A stretch of 64,000 nucleotides of DNA from positions 61,596 through 125,595 of the forward strand of contig JBFWUN010000004.1 of NCBI GenBank assembly GCA_050247235.1, read 5' to 3'. Numbering within the stretch: position 1 is the stretch's first letter; every line of letters starts with the position of its first letter. Below the pieces are notes generated by a model that made no database searches, was not told where the DNA came from, and saw only the letters and a list, made by a program, of their open reading frames with translations. This stretch comes from CAIKBL01 sp050247235 (GTDB taxonomy: Bacteria > Pseudomonadota > Gammaproteobacteria > Ga0077536). Positions 15,451 through 24,035 of the stretch are shown here, in pieces. The position numbers and the translations under genes were made by a program.

Positions 15451-16452
15451 TCAGGGAGTGCGCGGCCGCCAGTCGAGTGGATCCGGCCGCGAGAGCAGTG
15501 CACAGGCGGCATCCACGATCTCAGTCACGATGTCGGCCGCGGCAGCCCGGCCATGCAGGAGACCGATCGCTTCCCCGGCGACAGCGGGAACGATGTCGGG
15601 ATCGCCCGTCGCACGCGCGCGCTGATACGGCTCGCGCAGACTCGCGAAGGCCTGCTCCGCGTCGGCTTCGCGGTCAGCCCAATCGTCGGTCAGGCGGTTG
15701 CGGAGGACCCGGAACGACCACGCGGGTGGCCACGGCACGCCGCGCAGGGCGTCGATCGCACGGGTGCGCACCGTGCCATCGCCGTCGCTCTGCAGCGCGC
15801 GCGTGACCGCGGGAACGGGTGTCAGTGCCTCGTTGGCCGCCCAGAACCGGGTACCGACGACCACGCCATCGGCGCCCAGCATCAGGGCCGCCGCGAGGCC
15901 CCGGCCGTCCGCGATGCCGCCGGCCGCCAGCAGCAACGTGTCCGGCGCATGTCGCGCGAGGTAGTCGGCCGCCTCGGGCACGAACGGCAAGGTGGCGCGT
16001 CGGCCGCCGTGTCCGCCGGCTTCGGTGCCCTGCGCGACGACCGCGCTGGCGCCGGCAGCAACGGCGGCCCGCAGGTCCGCCAGGGTCTGGACCTGGCAGA
16101 TCAGCGGCACGCCCGCGGCGTGGATCCGCGGGGCAAACAGCGCCGGATCCCCGAACGAGAGGAACACGCACGCCGGTCGACGCTCGAGCGCCTCGTCCAG
16201 GCGACGTGGCACCTGGGCGAGCGCCCAGCCGATGAACCCGACACCGATGCGGGCATCCCCTGCGCGCGTGATTTCCGCGTCAAGCGAGGGTTCGCCGCCG
16301 AGCGTACCCGCGTAGCCGCCTCCGAGCAGCCCGAGTCCCCCGGCCCGGGTGACCGCAGCAGCCAGCGCCCCGCCCGCCACCAGCGCCATCGGCGCGTTCA
16401 GCACCGGGTGCTGCACCCCGAAGCGGGCCGTAAAACGCGTGTGGAGCTTCAT
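15451..16452 (-). CDS. Nitronate monooxygenase / 2-nitropropane dioxygenase family protein
   Basis: A 333-residue FMN-dependent TIM-barrel. Family features are the N-terminal FGVQHPVLNAPMALVAGGALAAAVTRAGGLGLLGG (in parts), VVAQGTEAGGHGG with the catalytic-type histidine, LLAAGGIADGRGLAAALMLGADGVVVGTRF at the phosphate site. It oxidises alkyl nitronates in characterised members; others are FabK-like enoyl reductases. The ATG at 16452 is preferred because it overlaps the upstream gene's stop (ATGA), although an ATG three codons earlier exists. It is coupled to a PLP enzyme. Confidence 0.85.
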   Translation of the reverse strand: MKLHTRFTARFGVQHPVLNAPMALVAGGALAAAVTRAGGLGLLGGGYAGTLGGEPSLDAEITRAGDARIGVGFIGWALAQVPRRLDEALERRPACVFLSFGDPALFAPRIHAAGVPLICQVQTLADLRAAVAAGASAVVAQGTEAGGHGGRRATLPFVPEAADYLARHAPDTLLLAAGGIADGRGLAAALMLGADGVVVGTRFWAANEALTPVPAVTRALQSDGDGTVRTRAIDALRGVPWPPAWSFRVLRNRLTDDWADREADAEQAFASLREPYQRARATGDPDIVPAVAGEAIGLLHGRAAAADIVTEIVDAACALLSRPDPLDWRPRTP

Positions 16453-17681
16453 GCCGCGCACAGCCGCGCGAGCGACGCCACGAGGCGATCCACTTCCTCG
16501 TCCGTGTTGTACAGCGCGAACCCGGTCCGGAGCAGTCCGCCCGCGGCCACCAGGTCCAGCGACTCGAGCACGCGCAGCGCGTAGAAATGGCCGTGCCAGA
16601 CCTGGATGCCCGCGGCCGCCAGTGTGCGGGCCACGGATTCCGGGCGATGCCCCGCCAACGTGATGGAGACCGTCGGCGCGCGGGGCGACACCGCCAGTTC
16701 CGGGCCCCAGCGGCGGACCCCTCGCAGAGATGCCACCGCACGCGCATAGCGCGCGGCGAGCGCGTGCTCGTAAGCCCCGATGGCCTGCATCGCATCCTGC
16801 AATCGTGTGCGTCGGGAATCACCTGTGCCGAAGCGGGCCAGGTAGTCGACCGCCGCGGTAACCCCCATCACGGCCGGATGATTCAAGGTGCCGGTCTCGA
16901 TGCGGTACGGGGCCGTCTGTTTCTGCGTCCGCAGGCAGTCCGTGTCCAGCGCGTCCAGGAGGCCGGGGCGGCTGTACAGGAGGCCAACGTGGGGTCCGTA
17001 GAATTTGTACGCGGAGCAGAGCAGGAAGTCGCAGTCGAGCGCGGCGACATCCACCGGGAAGTGTGCCGCGTAATGGACGGCGTCGCACACCAGCACTGCC
17101 CCGGTCCCGCGGCACAGCGCGCGCACCGCGCGCACGTCCGGGACCGTGCCGAGCGCGTTGGACGCGAGCCCGAGCGCGACGATGCGTGTCCGCGCGTTCA
17201 GCCGGCGCGCGAAATCCTCGGGATTCAGGGTGCCATCCGCCTGCAGAGGCACTTCACGGATCACGGCGCCGCGCTCCGCGAGGGTCAGCCACGGGCCCCG
17301 GTTGGCCTCGTGATCGAGCGCGGTCACGATGATCTCGTCGCCGGGCTGCAGCCGCCGGCCGAGCGCGTGCGCGAGCGCGAAGTTCAGGGTGGTCATGTTG
17401 GCGCCGAACGAGATCGTGTCCGGCGAAGATGCGCCCAGCAGGTCCGCCGCGGCCGCGCGCGCGGCAGTCACGGCCGCGGCGACTTCCTCCGACGTGGCGA
17501 ACGCGCCACCCACGTTCACATTGCAGGTGCGATACCCGTGCGCGATCGCATCGATCACGGGCTGTGGCACCTGCGTGCCGCCCGGGCTGTCGAGAAACGC
17601 CAGCGGCTGCCCGTCGAAGTCACGGGCAAGCGCGGGAAAATCCCGGCGGGCCCGCGCGCAGTCTGCGGAGGAGAAGGACAT
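16449..17681 (-). CDS. Cysteine desulfurase-like PLP enzyme (class V aminotransferase)
   Basis: A 410-residue fold-type I PLP enzyme of the SufS-like VC1184 subfamily. Visible features are FLDSPGGTQVPQPVIDAI near the start, TISFGANMTTLNFALAHAL, VTALDHEANRGPW (the H that stacks on PLP), VCDAVHYAAH with the PLP-binding Asp, and CSAYKFYGPHVGLLY with the Schiff-base lysine. There are no SufE or Fe-S assembly genes nearby, so the natural substrate may not be cysteine. It is translationally coupled to the nitronate monooxygenase downstream. Confidence 0.85.
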   Translation of the reverse strand: MSFSSADCARARRDFPALARDFDGQPLAFLDSPGGTQVPQPVIDAIAHGYRTCNVNVGGAFATSEEVAAAVTAARAAAADLLGASSPDTISFGANMTTLNFALAHALGRRLQPGDEIIVTALDHEANRGPWLTLAERGAVIREVPLQADGTLNPEDFARRLNARTRIVALGLASNALGTVPDVRAVRALCRGTGAVLVCDAVHYAAHFPVDVAALDCDFLLCSAYKFYGPHVGLLYSRPGLLDALDTDCLRTQKQTAPYRIETGTLNHPAVMGVTAAVDYLARFGTGDSRRTRLQDAMQAIGAYEHALAARYARAVASLRGVRRWGPELAVSPRAPTVSITLAGHRPESVARTLAAAGIQVWHGHFYALRVLESLDLVAAGGLLRTGFALYNTDEEVDRLVASLARLCAA

Positions 17682-17834
17682 CGGAGAACCTCGGGTGACC
17701 GGACGGCGGCCGCGCGTGGCGCGCTCGCCGCCGAGTTCATATACTCGCCCGACCCCGCCGCGCGCAAGTCCGCGCGGGCGGGCCGGGGTGTGTCGTCGCA
17801 GAGACGACCACCGTCCCAGTCCACGGAGAATTCC

Positions 17835-18599
17835 TTGCTAGCCGAGTTCGAACCCCCGGCCGTCACGCTCGTGAGGCCGGACAGCCGTTCGCCTTTCGTG
17901 TTCACGGTGGATCACGCGAGTGCGCGCATTCCGCAGGCGCTGGGGGACCTGGGGCTCGCGCACGCGGAGCGCACGCGCCACATCGCGTGGGACATCGGTG
18001 CGCTCGCGGTGGCGACCTTGCTGGCCGGGCAGTTCGATGCGACGCTCGTCGCGACCGGCTACTCGCGGCTGGTGATCGACTGCAACCGGCACCCTTGGCG
18101 GGAGGATTCCATACCGCCAGTCAGCGAGCTGACGGAGATCCCGGGCAATCGCGGGCTCAGCGCGGCCGATCGCGAGGCGCGCCGCCAGGCCTTCCACGCG
18201 CCCTATCATGCCGCCATTTCCGGGTTGCTCGACGCGCGCCTGCACGCGGGGCGGCCGCTCGTGTACGTCGCTGTCCACAGCTTCACGCCGGTGTACAAGG
18301 GGGAGGCGCGGCCCTGGCAGGTGGCGATGCTGTCCAACCGTGACCGGCGTCTCGCGGACTTCCTGTTGCGCGAGCTGCACCGCGACCCCTCGCTGTGTAT
18401 CGGCGACAACATTCCATACCGCGTCACTGACGAGGGAGATTACGGCATCCCGGTGCATGCCGAATCGCGGGGAATCCCCCACGTGCTGATCGAACTGCGC
18501 CAGGACGAGATCGTGGAACCCGCAGGTCAGCGGGCCTGGGTCGCACGCCTGGCGCCGCTGCTCGCGCGCGCGCTCATCGAACTCGACCTGGCCGCGTGA
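17835..18599 (+). CDS. N-formylglutamate amidohydrolase family protein
   Basis: A 254-residue zinc hydrolase of the HutG-like family. FVFTVDHASARIPQALGDL, HIAWDIGALAVATLLA, YSRLVIDCNR and AVHSFTP are the family blocks, with His and Asp as metal ligands. It may release formate from formylated amino acids or act on related amides. I choose a TTG start at 17835 because GGAG precedes it by six bases and the protein then begins at the family N-terminus. The frame stays open upstream for over 1.2 kb only because it is antisense to the PLP gene. Confidence 0.8.
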   Translation: MLAEFEPPAVTLVRPDSRSPFVFTVDHASARIPQALGDLGLAHAERTRHIAWDIGALAVATLLAGQFDATLVATGYSRLVIDCNRHPWREDSIPPVSELTEIPGNRGLSAADREARRQAFHAPYHAAISGLLDARLHAGRPLVYVAVHSFTPVYKGEARPWQVAMLSNRDRRLADFLLRELHRDPSLCIGDNIPYRVTDEGDYGIPVHAESRGIPHVLIELRQDEIVEPAGQRAWVARLAPLLARALIELDLAA

Positions 18600-18639
18600 C
18601 CGGATCCGGCCGACCGCACCTCACGAGGAATCACTGCGC

Positions 18640-19152
18640 ATGCCGCTCGCGACCTTCAAGACCCCTGCGACCGATCGCTACTTCGAGGATTACGAAGTGG
18701 GGGCCACCTACGAACTCGGGCAGTTCCGGCTCAGCGAACCGGACATCGTGGAGTTCGCCCTGCGCTACGATCCGCAACCTTTCCATCTCGACCGCGCGGC
18801 GGCCGCCCGCTCGCATTTCGGCGGGATCGTCGCGAGTGGCTGGCATACCGCGGCGGCAATGATGCGCGTGGTGGTGGAGCACTTCGTGTCGAAGGTGGCG
18901 GGCATGGGGTCGCCCGGCCTGGACGAGCTCCGCTGGCTGAAACCCGTCCGCCCGGACGAGGATCTGACCGTCCGCGTGACGGTCGACGACGCGCGGCGAT
19001 CCCGGACCAAGCCCGACCGCGGCCTGATCCACACAACGATGGAAGTGGTGGGGCCGGACGGCGACACCCGCATGCGGGTCCGCTCGGTCGGCATGGTCGC
19101 CGTGCGCGCGGTCACCGGCGCCATTCCCGTACACCGAGGAGAAGACGCATGA
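18640..19152 (+). CDS. MaoC-like dehydratase
   Basis: A 170-residue hot-dog-fold enoyl hydratase-type protein. RYFEDYEVGATYELGQFRLSEPDIVEFALRYDPQPFHLD (read in parts) is the MaoC N-terminal pattern, with the catalytic Asp and His in DPQPFHLD, followed by FGGIVASGWHTAAAMMRV. It would hydrate or dehydrate an acyl thioester. First gene of a long coupled run: its stop overlaps the DUF169 start by ATGA. GAGGAAT stands upstream of the ATG as a ribosome site. Confidence 0.88.
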   Translation: MPLATFKTPATDRYFEDYEVGATYELGQFRLSEPDIVEFALRYDPQPFHLDRAAAARSHFGGIVASGWHTAAAMMRVVVEHFVSKVAGMGSPGLDELRWLKPVRPDEDLTVRVTVDDARRSRTKPDRGLIHTTMEVVGPDGDTRMRVRSVGMVAVRAVTGAIPVHRGEDA

Positions 19153-19946
19153 CACCGAACTGCTGGGGTGACGAAACGGCATACGATTTCGGCCGCATCG
19201 TGGCCGATCTCAACCAGTACCTGCGCCTGAAGGCGCTGCCCGTGGCGATGAAACGCTATCGCACCGTCGAGGAGATGGCGCAGGTCCCCAAGCTGCGCCG
19301 GCCGCCGGCGGGGGAGAAATTCGCGACCGACCAGATCGTCGGGCAAAGCCGCTGGCTCGGCTGGACGCTCGGCATCACGATGGACAACCTGATGGGCGCG
19401 CAGTGCGGCGCGGTGGTCGGGCTGCATCCGCCCGACCCGGAATGGCTGACGGGCCGCAAGCTCACGGGAGTGTGGTACGGCACGTTGGAGGACAGCGCCG
19501 CCCACCAGCGCGCAATGAGCTGCGCCTCCTACGGCGAATACGCGGCACTCGCGGTGTCGCCGCTCGCGTCAGGACGGCTCGACAACCCCGATATCTGCCT
19601 CATTTACGGTACGCCTGGCCAGATGATCACGTTCGTCAACGGCCTGCAGTACCGGAATTACCGCAAGTACGGCTTCACGTGCGTAGGCGAGAGCGCGTGC
19701 GCGGATTCTTGGGGCAACGCGCTGAAGACGGGCGAACCGTCGTTGTCCATTCCGTGCTATGCGGAACGCAAGTTCGGCGGCGTGCTCGACGAAGAGATGC
19801 TGATGGCGATTCCGCCGAGCTACCTGCCCCAGGTGGTCGCGGGATTGAAGGCATTGTCAGACAATGGTCTGCGCTATCCCATTCCGAATCACGGGATCCA
19901 GAAGTCACCGCTCGACAGCATCGAAGCCAGCTACGGCAGGCAGTGA
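19149..19946 (+). CDS. DUF169 family protein
   Basis: A 265-residue protein with the DUF169 (COG2043) layout: LNQYLRLKALPVAMKRYRTVEEM at the start, FATDQIVGQSRWLGWTL, then several conserved Cys and Gly-rich stretches (MGAQCGAVVGL, MSCASYGEYAAL, CVGESACADSWGNA, PSLSIPCYAERKFGG). In many members cysteines near the N-terminus suggest metal or heme binding, but no reaction is established. Being locked between a MaoC dehydratase and hydrolases, it probably acts in the same catabolic route (inferred). Confidence 0.78.
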   Translation: MTPNCWGDETAYDFGRIVADLNQYLRLKALPVAMKRYRTVEEMAQVPKLRRPPAGEKFATDQIVGQSRWLGWTLGITMDNLMGAQCGAVVGLHPPDPEWLTGRKLTGVWYGTLEDSAAHQRAMSCASYGEYAALAVSPLASGRLDNPDICLIYGTPGQMITFVNGLQYRNYRKYGFTCVGESACADSWGNALKTGEPSLSIPCYAERKFGGVLDEEMLMAIPPSYLPQVVAGLKALSDNGLRYPIPNHGIQKSPLDSIEASYGRQ

Positions 19947-19979
19947 GTCCGCCGCGGCGTCGCTTTCAAGGAGAACCCC

Positions 19980-21149
19980 ATGGATACTCGAAACCTCGTC
20001 GCGCTTGGCATCGATCCGGGCCGGCTGCAGCGGGTCCCCGCCCGCATCGAGGCCGACATCACCGCGCGGCGCTACGACGGCGCGGCCATCGCGATCAGCC
20101 GCCGCGGCGAGTCGGTACTGCGCAGCGTACACGGCTACGCGGATCGTCAGGGCGACCGCCGGCTCGCGTTCGACGACGTCTTTGCGTCGTTCTCCACCGG
20201 CAAGCAGTTTGCGAACGTGGTCGTGCTGAAGCTGATCGAGCGCGGCGATCTGCACCTGGCGATGCACGTCGGCGAGGTACTGCCGGCGTTCCGATCGCGC
20301 GGGATGTGCGGGATCACACTGTTTCACCTGCTGACGCACACCAGCGGGATCCTGTCCGCGATTCCGGCGGTGCCGCTCGACGTGCTGGTCAGCATCGAGA
20401 AGCTGACCGCGCACATCGCCGGCCAGAGACCAGAGTCGCCGCCCGGAGAACGGGTCAACTACTCGATCATCGCGGCACACGCGGTGATGGCCGCGATGGT
20501 CTGCAAGGTCGACGGCGGACGTCGACGCTTCGCACAGATCCTGGACGAGGAACTGTTCGCGCCGCTCGGCATGACGCAGACGAGCCTCGGGCCGCGCGCG
20601 GATCTCGTCGCGCGACTGTGTCCGGTAGTCGCCCGGTACGATGAACCCGGCATGTTCCACCCGCAGGAAGTGGCGGGCATCGGGCAGGTCCTGCTGATCG
20701 ATGGCGCGGAGATCCCGGCGGGCGGATACCTCACCACCCTCGACGACCTGCATCGCTTCACGTGCATGCTCGCCAACGGCGGAGAACTCGACGGCGTGCG
20801 GATCCTGTCGCCGCGGACCCTGCGCTATTGCGCGCAGAACCACACGGGCGAACGCCCGAACGGACTGTTCGATTACACGCGTGACCTGCGCGGCTGGGCG
20901 CCGTTCCCGGCCAGCATCGGGATCGGGTTCTTCGTGCGCGGCCACGCGGTGCAGCCCGGCCCGATGAGCAATTTCTCGAGCCCGGAAACGTTCTGCGGCT
21001 GGGGGGCGGGGTCCACGTGCTTCTGGGTGGATCCCCGCGAGCGGCTCGCGTTTTCGTTCCTGTCCACGGGGCTGATGGAGGAGTCCTACCACATCGAACG
21101 GCTGCAGCGGCTGGCGGATCTCGTGATGACCTCCCTGGTGGATGACTGA
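19980..21149 (+). CDS. Serine beta-lactamase-like hydrolase (class C / esterase EstB type)
   Basis: A 389-residue protein of the beta-lactamase/penicillin-binding fold without a signal peptide, so cytoplasmic. The SxxK nucleophile is FSTGK at residues 71-75 (Ser72, Lys75) and the YxN-like motif is VNYSII. FHLLTHTSGI and GAGSTCFWVDP are further family blocks. Cytoplasmic relatives act as esterases, transesterases or amidases rather than drug-resistance enzymes. AAGGAGA precedes the ATG. The SDR gene starts two bases after its stop. Confidence 0.85.
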   Translation: MDTRNLVALGIDPGRLQRVPARIEADITARRYDGAAIAISRRGESVLRSVHGYADRQGDRRLAFDDVFASFSTGKQFANVVVLKLIERGDLHLAMHVGEVLPAFRSRGMCGITLFHLLTHTSGILSAIPAVPLDVLVSIEKLTAHIAGQRPESPPGERVNYSIIAAHAVMAAMVCKVDGGRRRFAQILDEELFAPLGMTQTSLGPRADLVARLCPVVARYDEPGMFHPQEVAGIGQVLLIDGAEIPAGGYLTTLDDLHRFTCMLANGGELDGVRILSPRTLRYCAQNHTGERPNGLFDYTRDLRGWAPFPASIGIGFFVRGHAVQPGPMSNFSSPETFCGWGAGSTCFWVDPRERLAFSFLSTGLMEESYHIERLQRLADLVMTSLVDD

Positions 21150-21151
21150 CG

Positions 21152-21922
21152 ATGGAGGATCTGTTCTCGATTGCCGGGAAGACGGCGCTGGTGACCGGTG
21201 GTTCGCGGGGAATCGGGCTGATGATCGCGCGCGGTTACGTGCGCGCAGGCGCCAGGGTGTATATCTCGTCGCGCAAGGCGGATGTATGCGCGGAAGCCGC
21301 GGAAACCCTGGGCCGGGAAGGGACGTGCGTTGCGCTGCCGGCCGATCTCGGCAGGATGAGCGAAGTCGAACGTCTCGCGGGTGAACTCGCGGCGCGGGAG
21401 GAGCGGCTCGACATCCTCGTCAACAATGCGGGCGCGACGTGGGGCGGCAAGGTCGACTCTTTTCCGGAAGCAGGTTGGGACAAGGTCATGAACCTTAACG
21501 TCAAGGCGGTGTTCTTCCTGACCCAGAAACTGCTTCCGCTGCTGGAACGTGCGGCGTCGCGCGAGCAGCCGGCCCGCGTGATCAACGTCGGATCGGTCGA
21601 CGGGATGCACACGTCACTGTTCGACAACTTCTCCTACGGGCCGTCCAAGGCTGCCGTGCACCATCTCACCCGCGTACTGTCCGCGCACCTCGCGCCGCGG
21701 CACATCACGGTCAATGCGATCGCGCCGGGCCCGTTTGCCACCGACATGATGGCGCCGATGCTGGCCACGATGGGCGACACCATCGTGAACCACGTACCCC
21801 TGAAACGGATGGGGCAGGACGACGACGCCGCGGGCATCGCGATCTTCCTCGCATCGCGCGCGTCGGCGTACATCACCGGCACGGTGATCCCGGTTGACGG
21901 TGGCATCATGGGGGCCGCGTGA
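21152..21922 (+). CDS. Short-chain dehydrogenase/reductase
   Basis: A 256-residue classical SDR. The cofactor motif TGGSRGIG is at residues 15-22, NNAG follows the central strand, and the catalytic Ser (NVGSVDG), Tyr and Lys (YGPSKAA) are all present. IAPGPFATDM and ITGTVIPVDGG complete the family. Sequence style resembles RhlG/FabG-type 3-oxoacyl reductases, so a 3-hydroxyacyl or secondary alcohol substrate is plausible. The stop and the next ATG overlap by one base (TGATG). Confidence 0.92.
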   Translation: MEDLFSIAGKTALVTGGSRGIGLMIARGYVRAGARVYISSRKADVCAEAAETLGREGTCVALPADLGRMSEVERLAGELAAREERLDILVNNAGATWGGKVDSFPEAGWDKVMNLNVKAVFFLTQKLLPLLERAASREQPARVINVGSVDGMHTSLFDNFSYGPSKAAVHHLTRVLSAHLAPRHITVNAIAPGPFATDMMAPMLATMGDTIVNHVPLKRMGQDDDAAGIAIFLASRASAYITGTVIPVDGGIMGAA

Positions 21923-22584
21923 TGTCGGTGCTGCTGCCCTGCGTGGAGGTTGACCCGGTGGCACCCGCGACAGCGACCGTCATCTGGCTGCACGGTCTCG
22001 GGGCCGACGGTCACGATTTCGAACCGATCGTCCCCGCGCTCGGTCTGCCGCCGGAACTCGCGGTCCGGTTCGTCTTTCCGCACGCACCGTCGATCCCGGT
22101 CACCATCAACGGCGGCATGCGGATGCCCGCATGGTACGACATCCTGGAGATGGACCTGGAGCGCAAGGTGGACGACGTCCAGCTGCGCGAATCGGCCGCG
22201 CGGGTGGCTGCGCTCGTCGCGCGCGAGCGTGCCGCTGGCATCCCGAGCGCGCGGATCGTGATCGCGGGGTTTTCGCAGGGCGGTGCAGTCGGGCTGGAAC
22301 TTGCCCTGTCACATCCCGAGCCGCTGGCCGGGTTGCTTGCGCTGTCGACCTACTTCGCGACGCATGGTTCGGTGAACCGCCATCCTGCCAACGCCCGGTT
22401 GCCAATCGCCATCCACCATGGTGACGCGGACCCGCTGGTGCCGGAGTCGAAGGGACGGCACAGCGCGGAGGTTCTGCGCGCGTGGGGATACCCGGTCGAA
22501 TATCGCACCTGGCCGATGCAACACGCGGTCTGCCCGCCGCAGATCCGTGACATCGGCCGGTGGCTCGCCGCGCGGTTCGCGTGA
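21922..22584 (+). CDS. Carboxylesterase / phospholipase family protein
   Basis: A 220-residue alpha/beta hydrolase of the YpfH/EstB type. IWLHGLGADGHDFEPIVP near residues 23-40, the nucleophile elbow GFSQGG near residue 115, the Asp in HHGDADPLVP and the His in MQHAVCPPQI make a full catalytic triad. It hydrolyses short-chain carboxylic esters in characterised relatives. The ATG at 21922 is preferred over the GTG one codon earlier. Its stop overlaps the next gene by GTGA. Confidence 0.88.
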   Translation: MSVLLPCVEVDPVAPATATVIWLHGLGADGHDFEPIVPALGLPPELAVRFVFPHAPSIPVTINGGMRMPAWYDILEMDLERKVDDVQLRESAARVAALVARERAAGIPSARIVIAGFSQGGAVGLELALSHPEPLAGLLALSTYFATHGSVNRHPANARLPIAIHHGDADPLVPESKGRHSAEVLRAWGYPVEYRTWPMQHAVCPPQIRDIGRWLAARFA

Positions 22585-22937
22585 AGATCGAAGCGCTCAA
22601 CGCCCTGACCCTCGGCACGCACGACATGGCACGGGCGGTACGCTTCTACCGTGCGCTCGGGTTCACCCTGCGCTACGGCGGGGAGGATGCGGCGTTCACG
22701 TCCTTCGTCTGCGGACCGGGGTACCTGAACCTGATCGCGATGCCGGTCACCACGCGCTGGAGCTGGTGGGGACGCGCGATTTTCCACGTCGATGATGTCG
22801 ACGCCTGCTACGCGAACGCGCTGGCCTGCGGATTCATGCCCGAGGCACCGCCGCGTGATGCGGAGTGGGGCGAACGTTACTTCCACCTCACGGATCCGGA
22901 CGGTCACGAACTCAGTTTCGCGCGCCTCCTTCCGTGA
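22581..22937 (+). CDS. VOC (glyoxalase/dioxygenase fold) protein
   Basis: A 118-residue single-domain vicinal oxygen chelate protein. LTLGTHDMARAVRFYRALGF at the N-terminus, FHVDDVDACYANAL in the middle and LTDPDGHELSFA at the C-terminus give the repeated beta-alpha-beta-beta-beta pattern; the terminal Glu and a His or Asp may bind a metal. Small VOC proteins isomerise or epimerise intermediates or bind toxic compounds. The GTG start at 22581 lies inside the esterase stop codon region, so translation is coupled. Confidence 0.82.
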   Translation: MKIEALNALTLGTHDMARAVRFYRALGFTLRYGGEDAAFTSFVCGPGYLNLIAMPVTTRWSWWGRAIFHVDDVDACYANALACGFMPEAPPRDAEWGERYFHLTDPDGHELSFARLLP

Positions 22938-22965
22938 ACCATGCAAGCACGAGAGGAGGGGAGAG

Positions 22966-23430
22966 ATGAGAACTGCAATCCTGGCGGCATGCCTGCTGCT
23001 CGGCACCCAGGCGACGGCCGAACCCGTCACTGCCGGCGAATCGCCGGCCTACACGAAGGGCAAGGAAACCCTCGCACGCGTGACCGGTGCGAGCGGTGCG
23101 AAGGTCGTCGAAGGCCTGCAGGACATCGCCCCGGAACTGGGACGCTGGATCGTCGAATGGGGTTACGGCCAGGTTGTCTCGCGTCCGCAGCTCGACCTGC
23201 GTACCCGTGAGCTCGTGACGGTCGGCGCGCTGACTGCGCTCGGATTCGCGCAGCCGCAGCTCAAGGCGCATATCAACGGCGCACTCAACGTCGGCTGCAA
23301 GCCGGAGGAGATCGTCGAGGTGATCATGCAGATGGCGGCGTATGCCGGCTTTCCGGCCAGCCTCAATGGCATCGCGCTCGCCAAGGAGGTGTTCGCCGAG
23401 CGGGGCGTCACCGTGAATCACGCGCCGTGA
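22966..23430 (+). CDS. Exported carboxymuconolactone decarboxylase-family protein
   Basis: A 154-residue protein: a short signal peptide (MRTAILAACLLLGTQATA) then an AhpD/CMD helical domain with RTRELVTVGALTALGFAQPQLKAHINGALNVGCKPEEI (in parts). The usual AhpD Cys-x-x-Cys is absent; a single Cys and His remain near QLKAHINGALNVGC. A periplasmic location is unusual for gamma-carboxymuconolactone decarboxylases. The ATG at 22966 follows a strong GGAGGGGAG site; the frame upstream is antisense noise. Last gene of the coupled run before darP. Confidence 0.82.
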   Translation: MRTAILAACLLLGTQATAEPVTAGESPAYTKGKETLARVTGASGAKVVEGLQDIAPELGRWIVEWGYGQVVSRPQLDLRTRELVTVGALTALGFAQPQLKAHINGALNVGCKPEEIVEVIMQMAAYAGFPASLNGIALAKEVFAERGVTVNHAP

Positions 23431-23975
23431 CGGATGCCGATCCGCAGGGACCCGGACGCATGGACGAGCGTGACGACGAGATCAAGAGCAAGTCCCAGCT
23501 GAAGCGCGAACACCAGTCGTTGCAGCAGCTCGGACGCACGCTCGTTGAACTGCCGGACGCGATGCTGCGTCGGCTGGCGCTGCCGGAGCACGTGCGTGAC
23601 GAGGTGATGACCGGGCGCCGGCTGCAGCGCGGCGCGCTGCAGCGGCATCTGCGCCACCTGGCGGGGGTTCTCGAGCGGGAAGATCCCGCGGCGATCCGCG
23701 CCGCCCTGCAGGCTGCCCAGGCGCCCGACGTCGCCGAGGTCCGCAAGCTCCACGCATTGGAGGCGCTGCGCGACCGTCTGCTGTACGAGGGCGATGCAGC
23801 GATCGACGAGGTCATCGGGCGTTATCCGCAAGTCGATCGCACGCAGCTGCGACAGCTCGTGCGCAACGCACGCCAGGCTGCGCATGCGCGGTCCGCGGCC
23901 CGGCAGCTGTTCCAGTTCCTGAAGTCACTGCATGCCGAGTCGGCGCACACCGACGTCCCGCGCGTTGACCGCTAA
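23427..23975 (+). CDS. darP: Ribosome-associated protein DarP/YjgA (DUF615)
   Basis: A 182-residue highly charged helical protein matching DUF615. The blocks EIKSKSQLKREHQSLQQLG, LPDAMLRRLALPEHVRDEV, RRLQRGALQRHLRHLAG and LEALRDRLLYEGDAAIDEVI are typical. The E. coli homologue binds a late 50S precursor and helps peptidyl-transferase centre maturation. The GTG start overlaps the previous stop (GTGA); an ATG 11 codons later (MDERDDEIK) is equally possible. The family is largely confined to beta- and gammaproteobacteria, which is useful for placing this DNA. Confidence 0.9.
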   Translation: MTDADPQGPGRMDERDDEIKSKSQLKREHQSLQQLGRTLVELPDAMLRRLALPEHVRDEVMTGRRLQRGALQRHLRHLAGVLEREDPAAIRAALQAAQAPDVAEVRKLHALEALRDRLLYEGDAAIDEVIGRYPQVDRTQLRQLVRNARQAAHARSAARQLFQFLKSLHAESAHTDVPRVDR

Positions 23976-24035
23976 TTTTCCACCGGGCATATTGACGACC
24001 CGCCACAACGGGCCGGTTCAACGGCCGAATCCCGC

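Noticed and set aside
16587..18599. 670-codon plus-strand frame
   Set aside because: Only the last 254 codons encode a recognisable protein (N-formylglutamate amidohydrolase). The rest is antisense to the cysteine desulfurase-like gene and is open only because of high GC.
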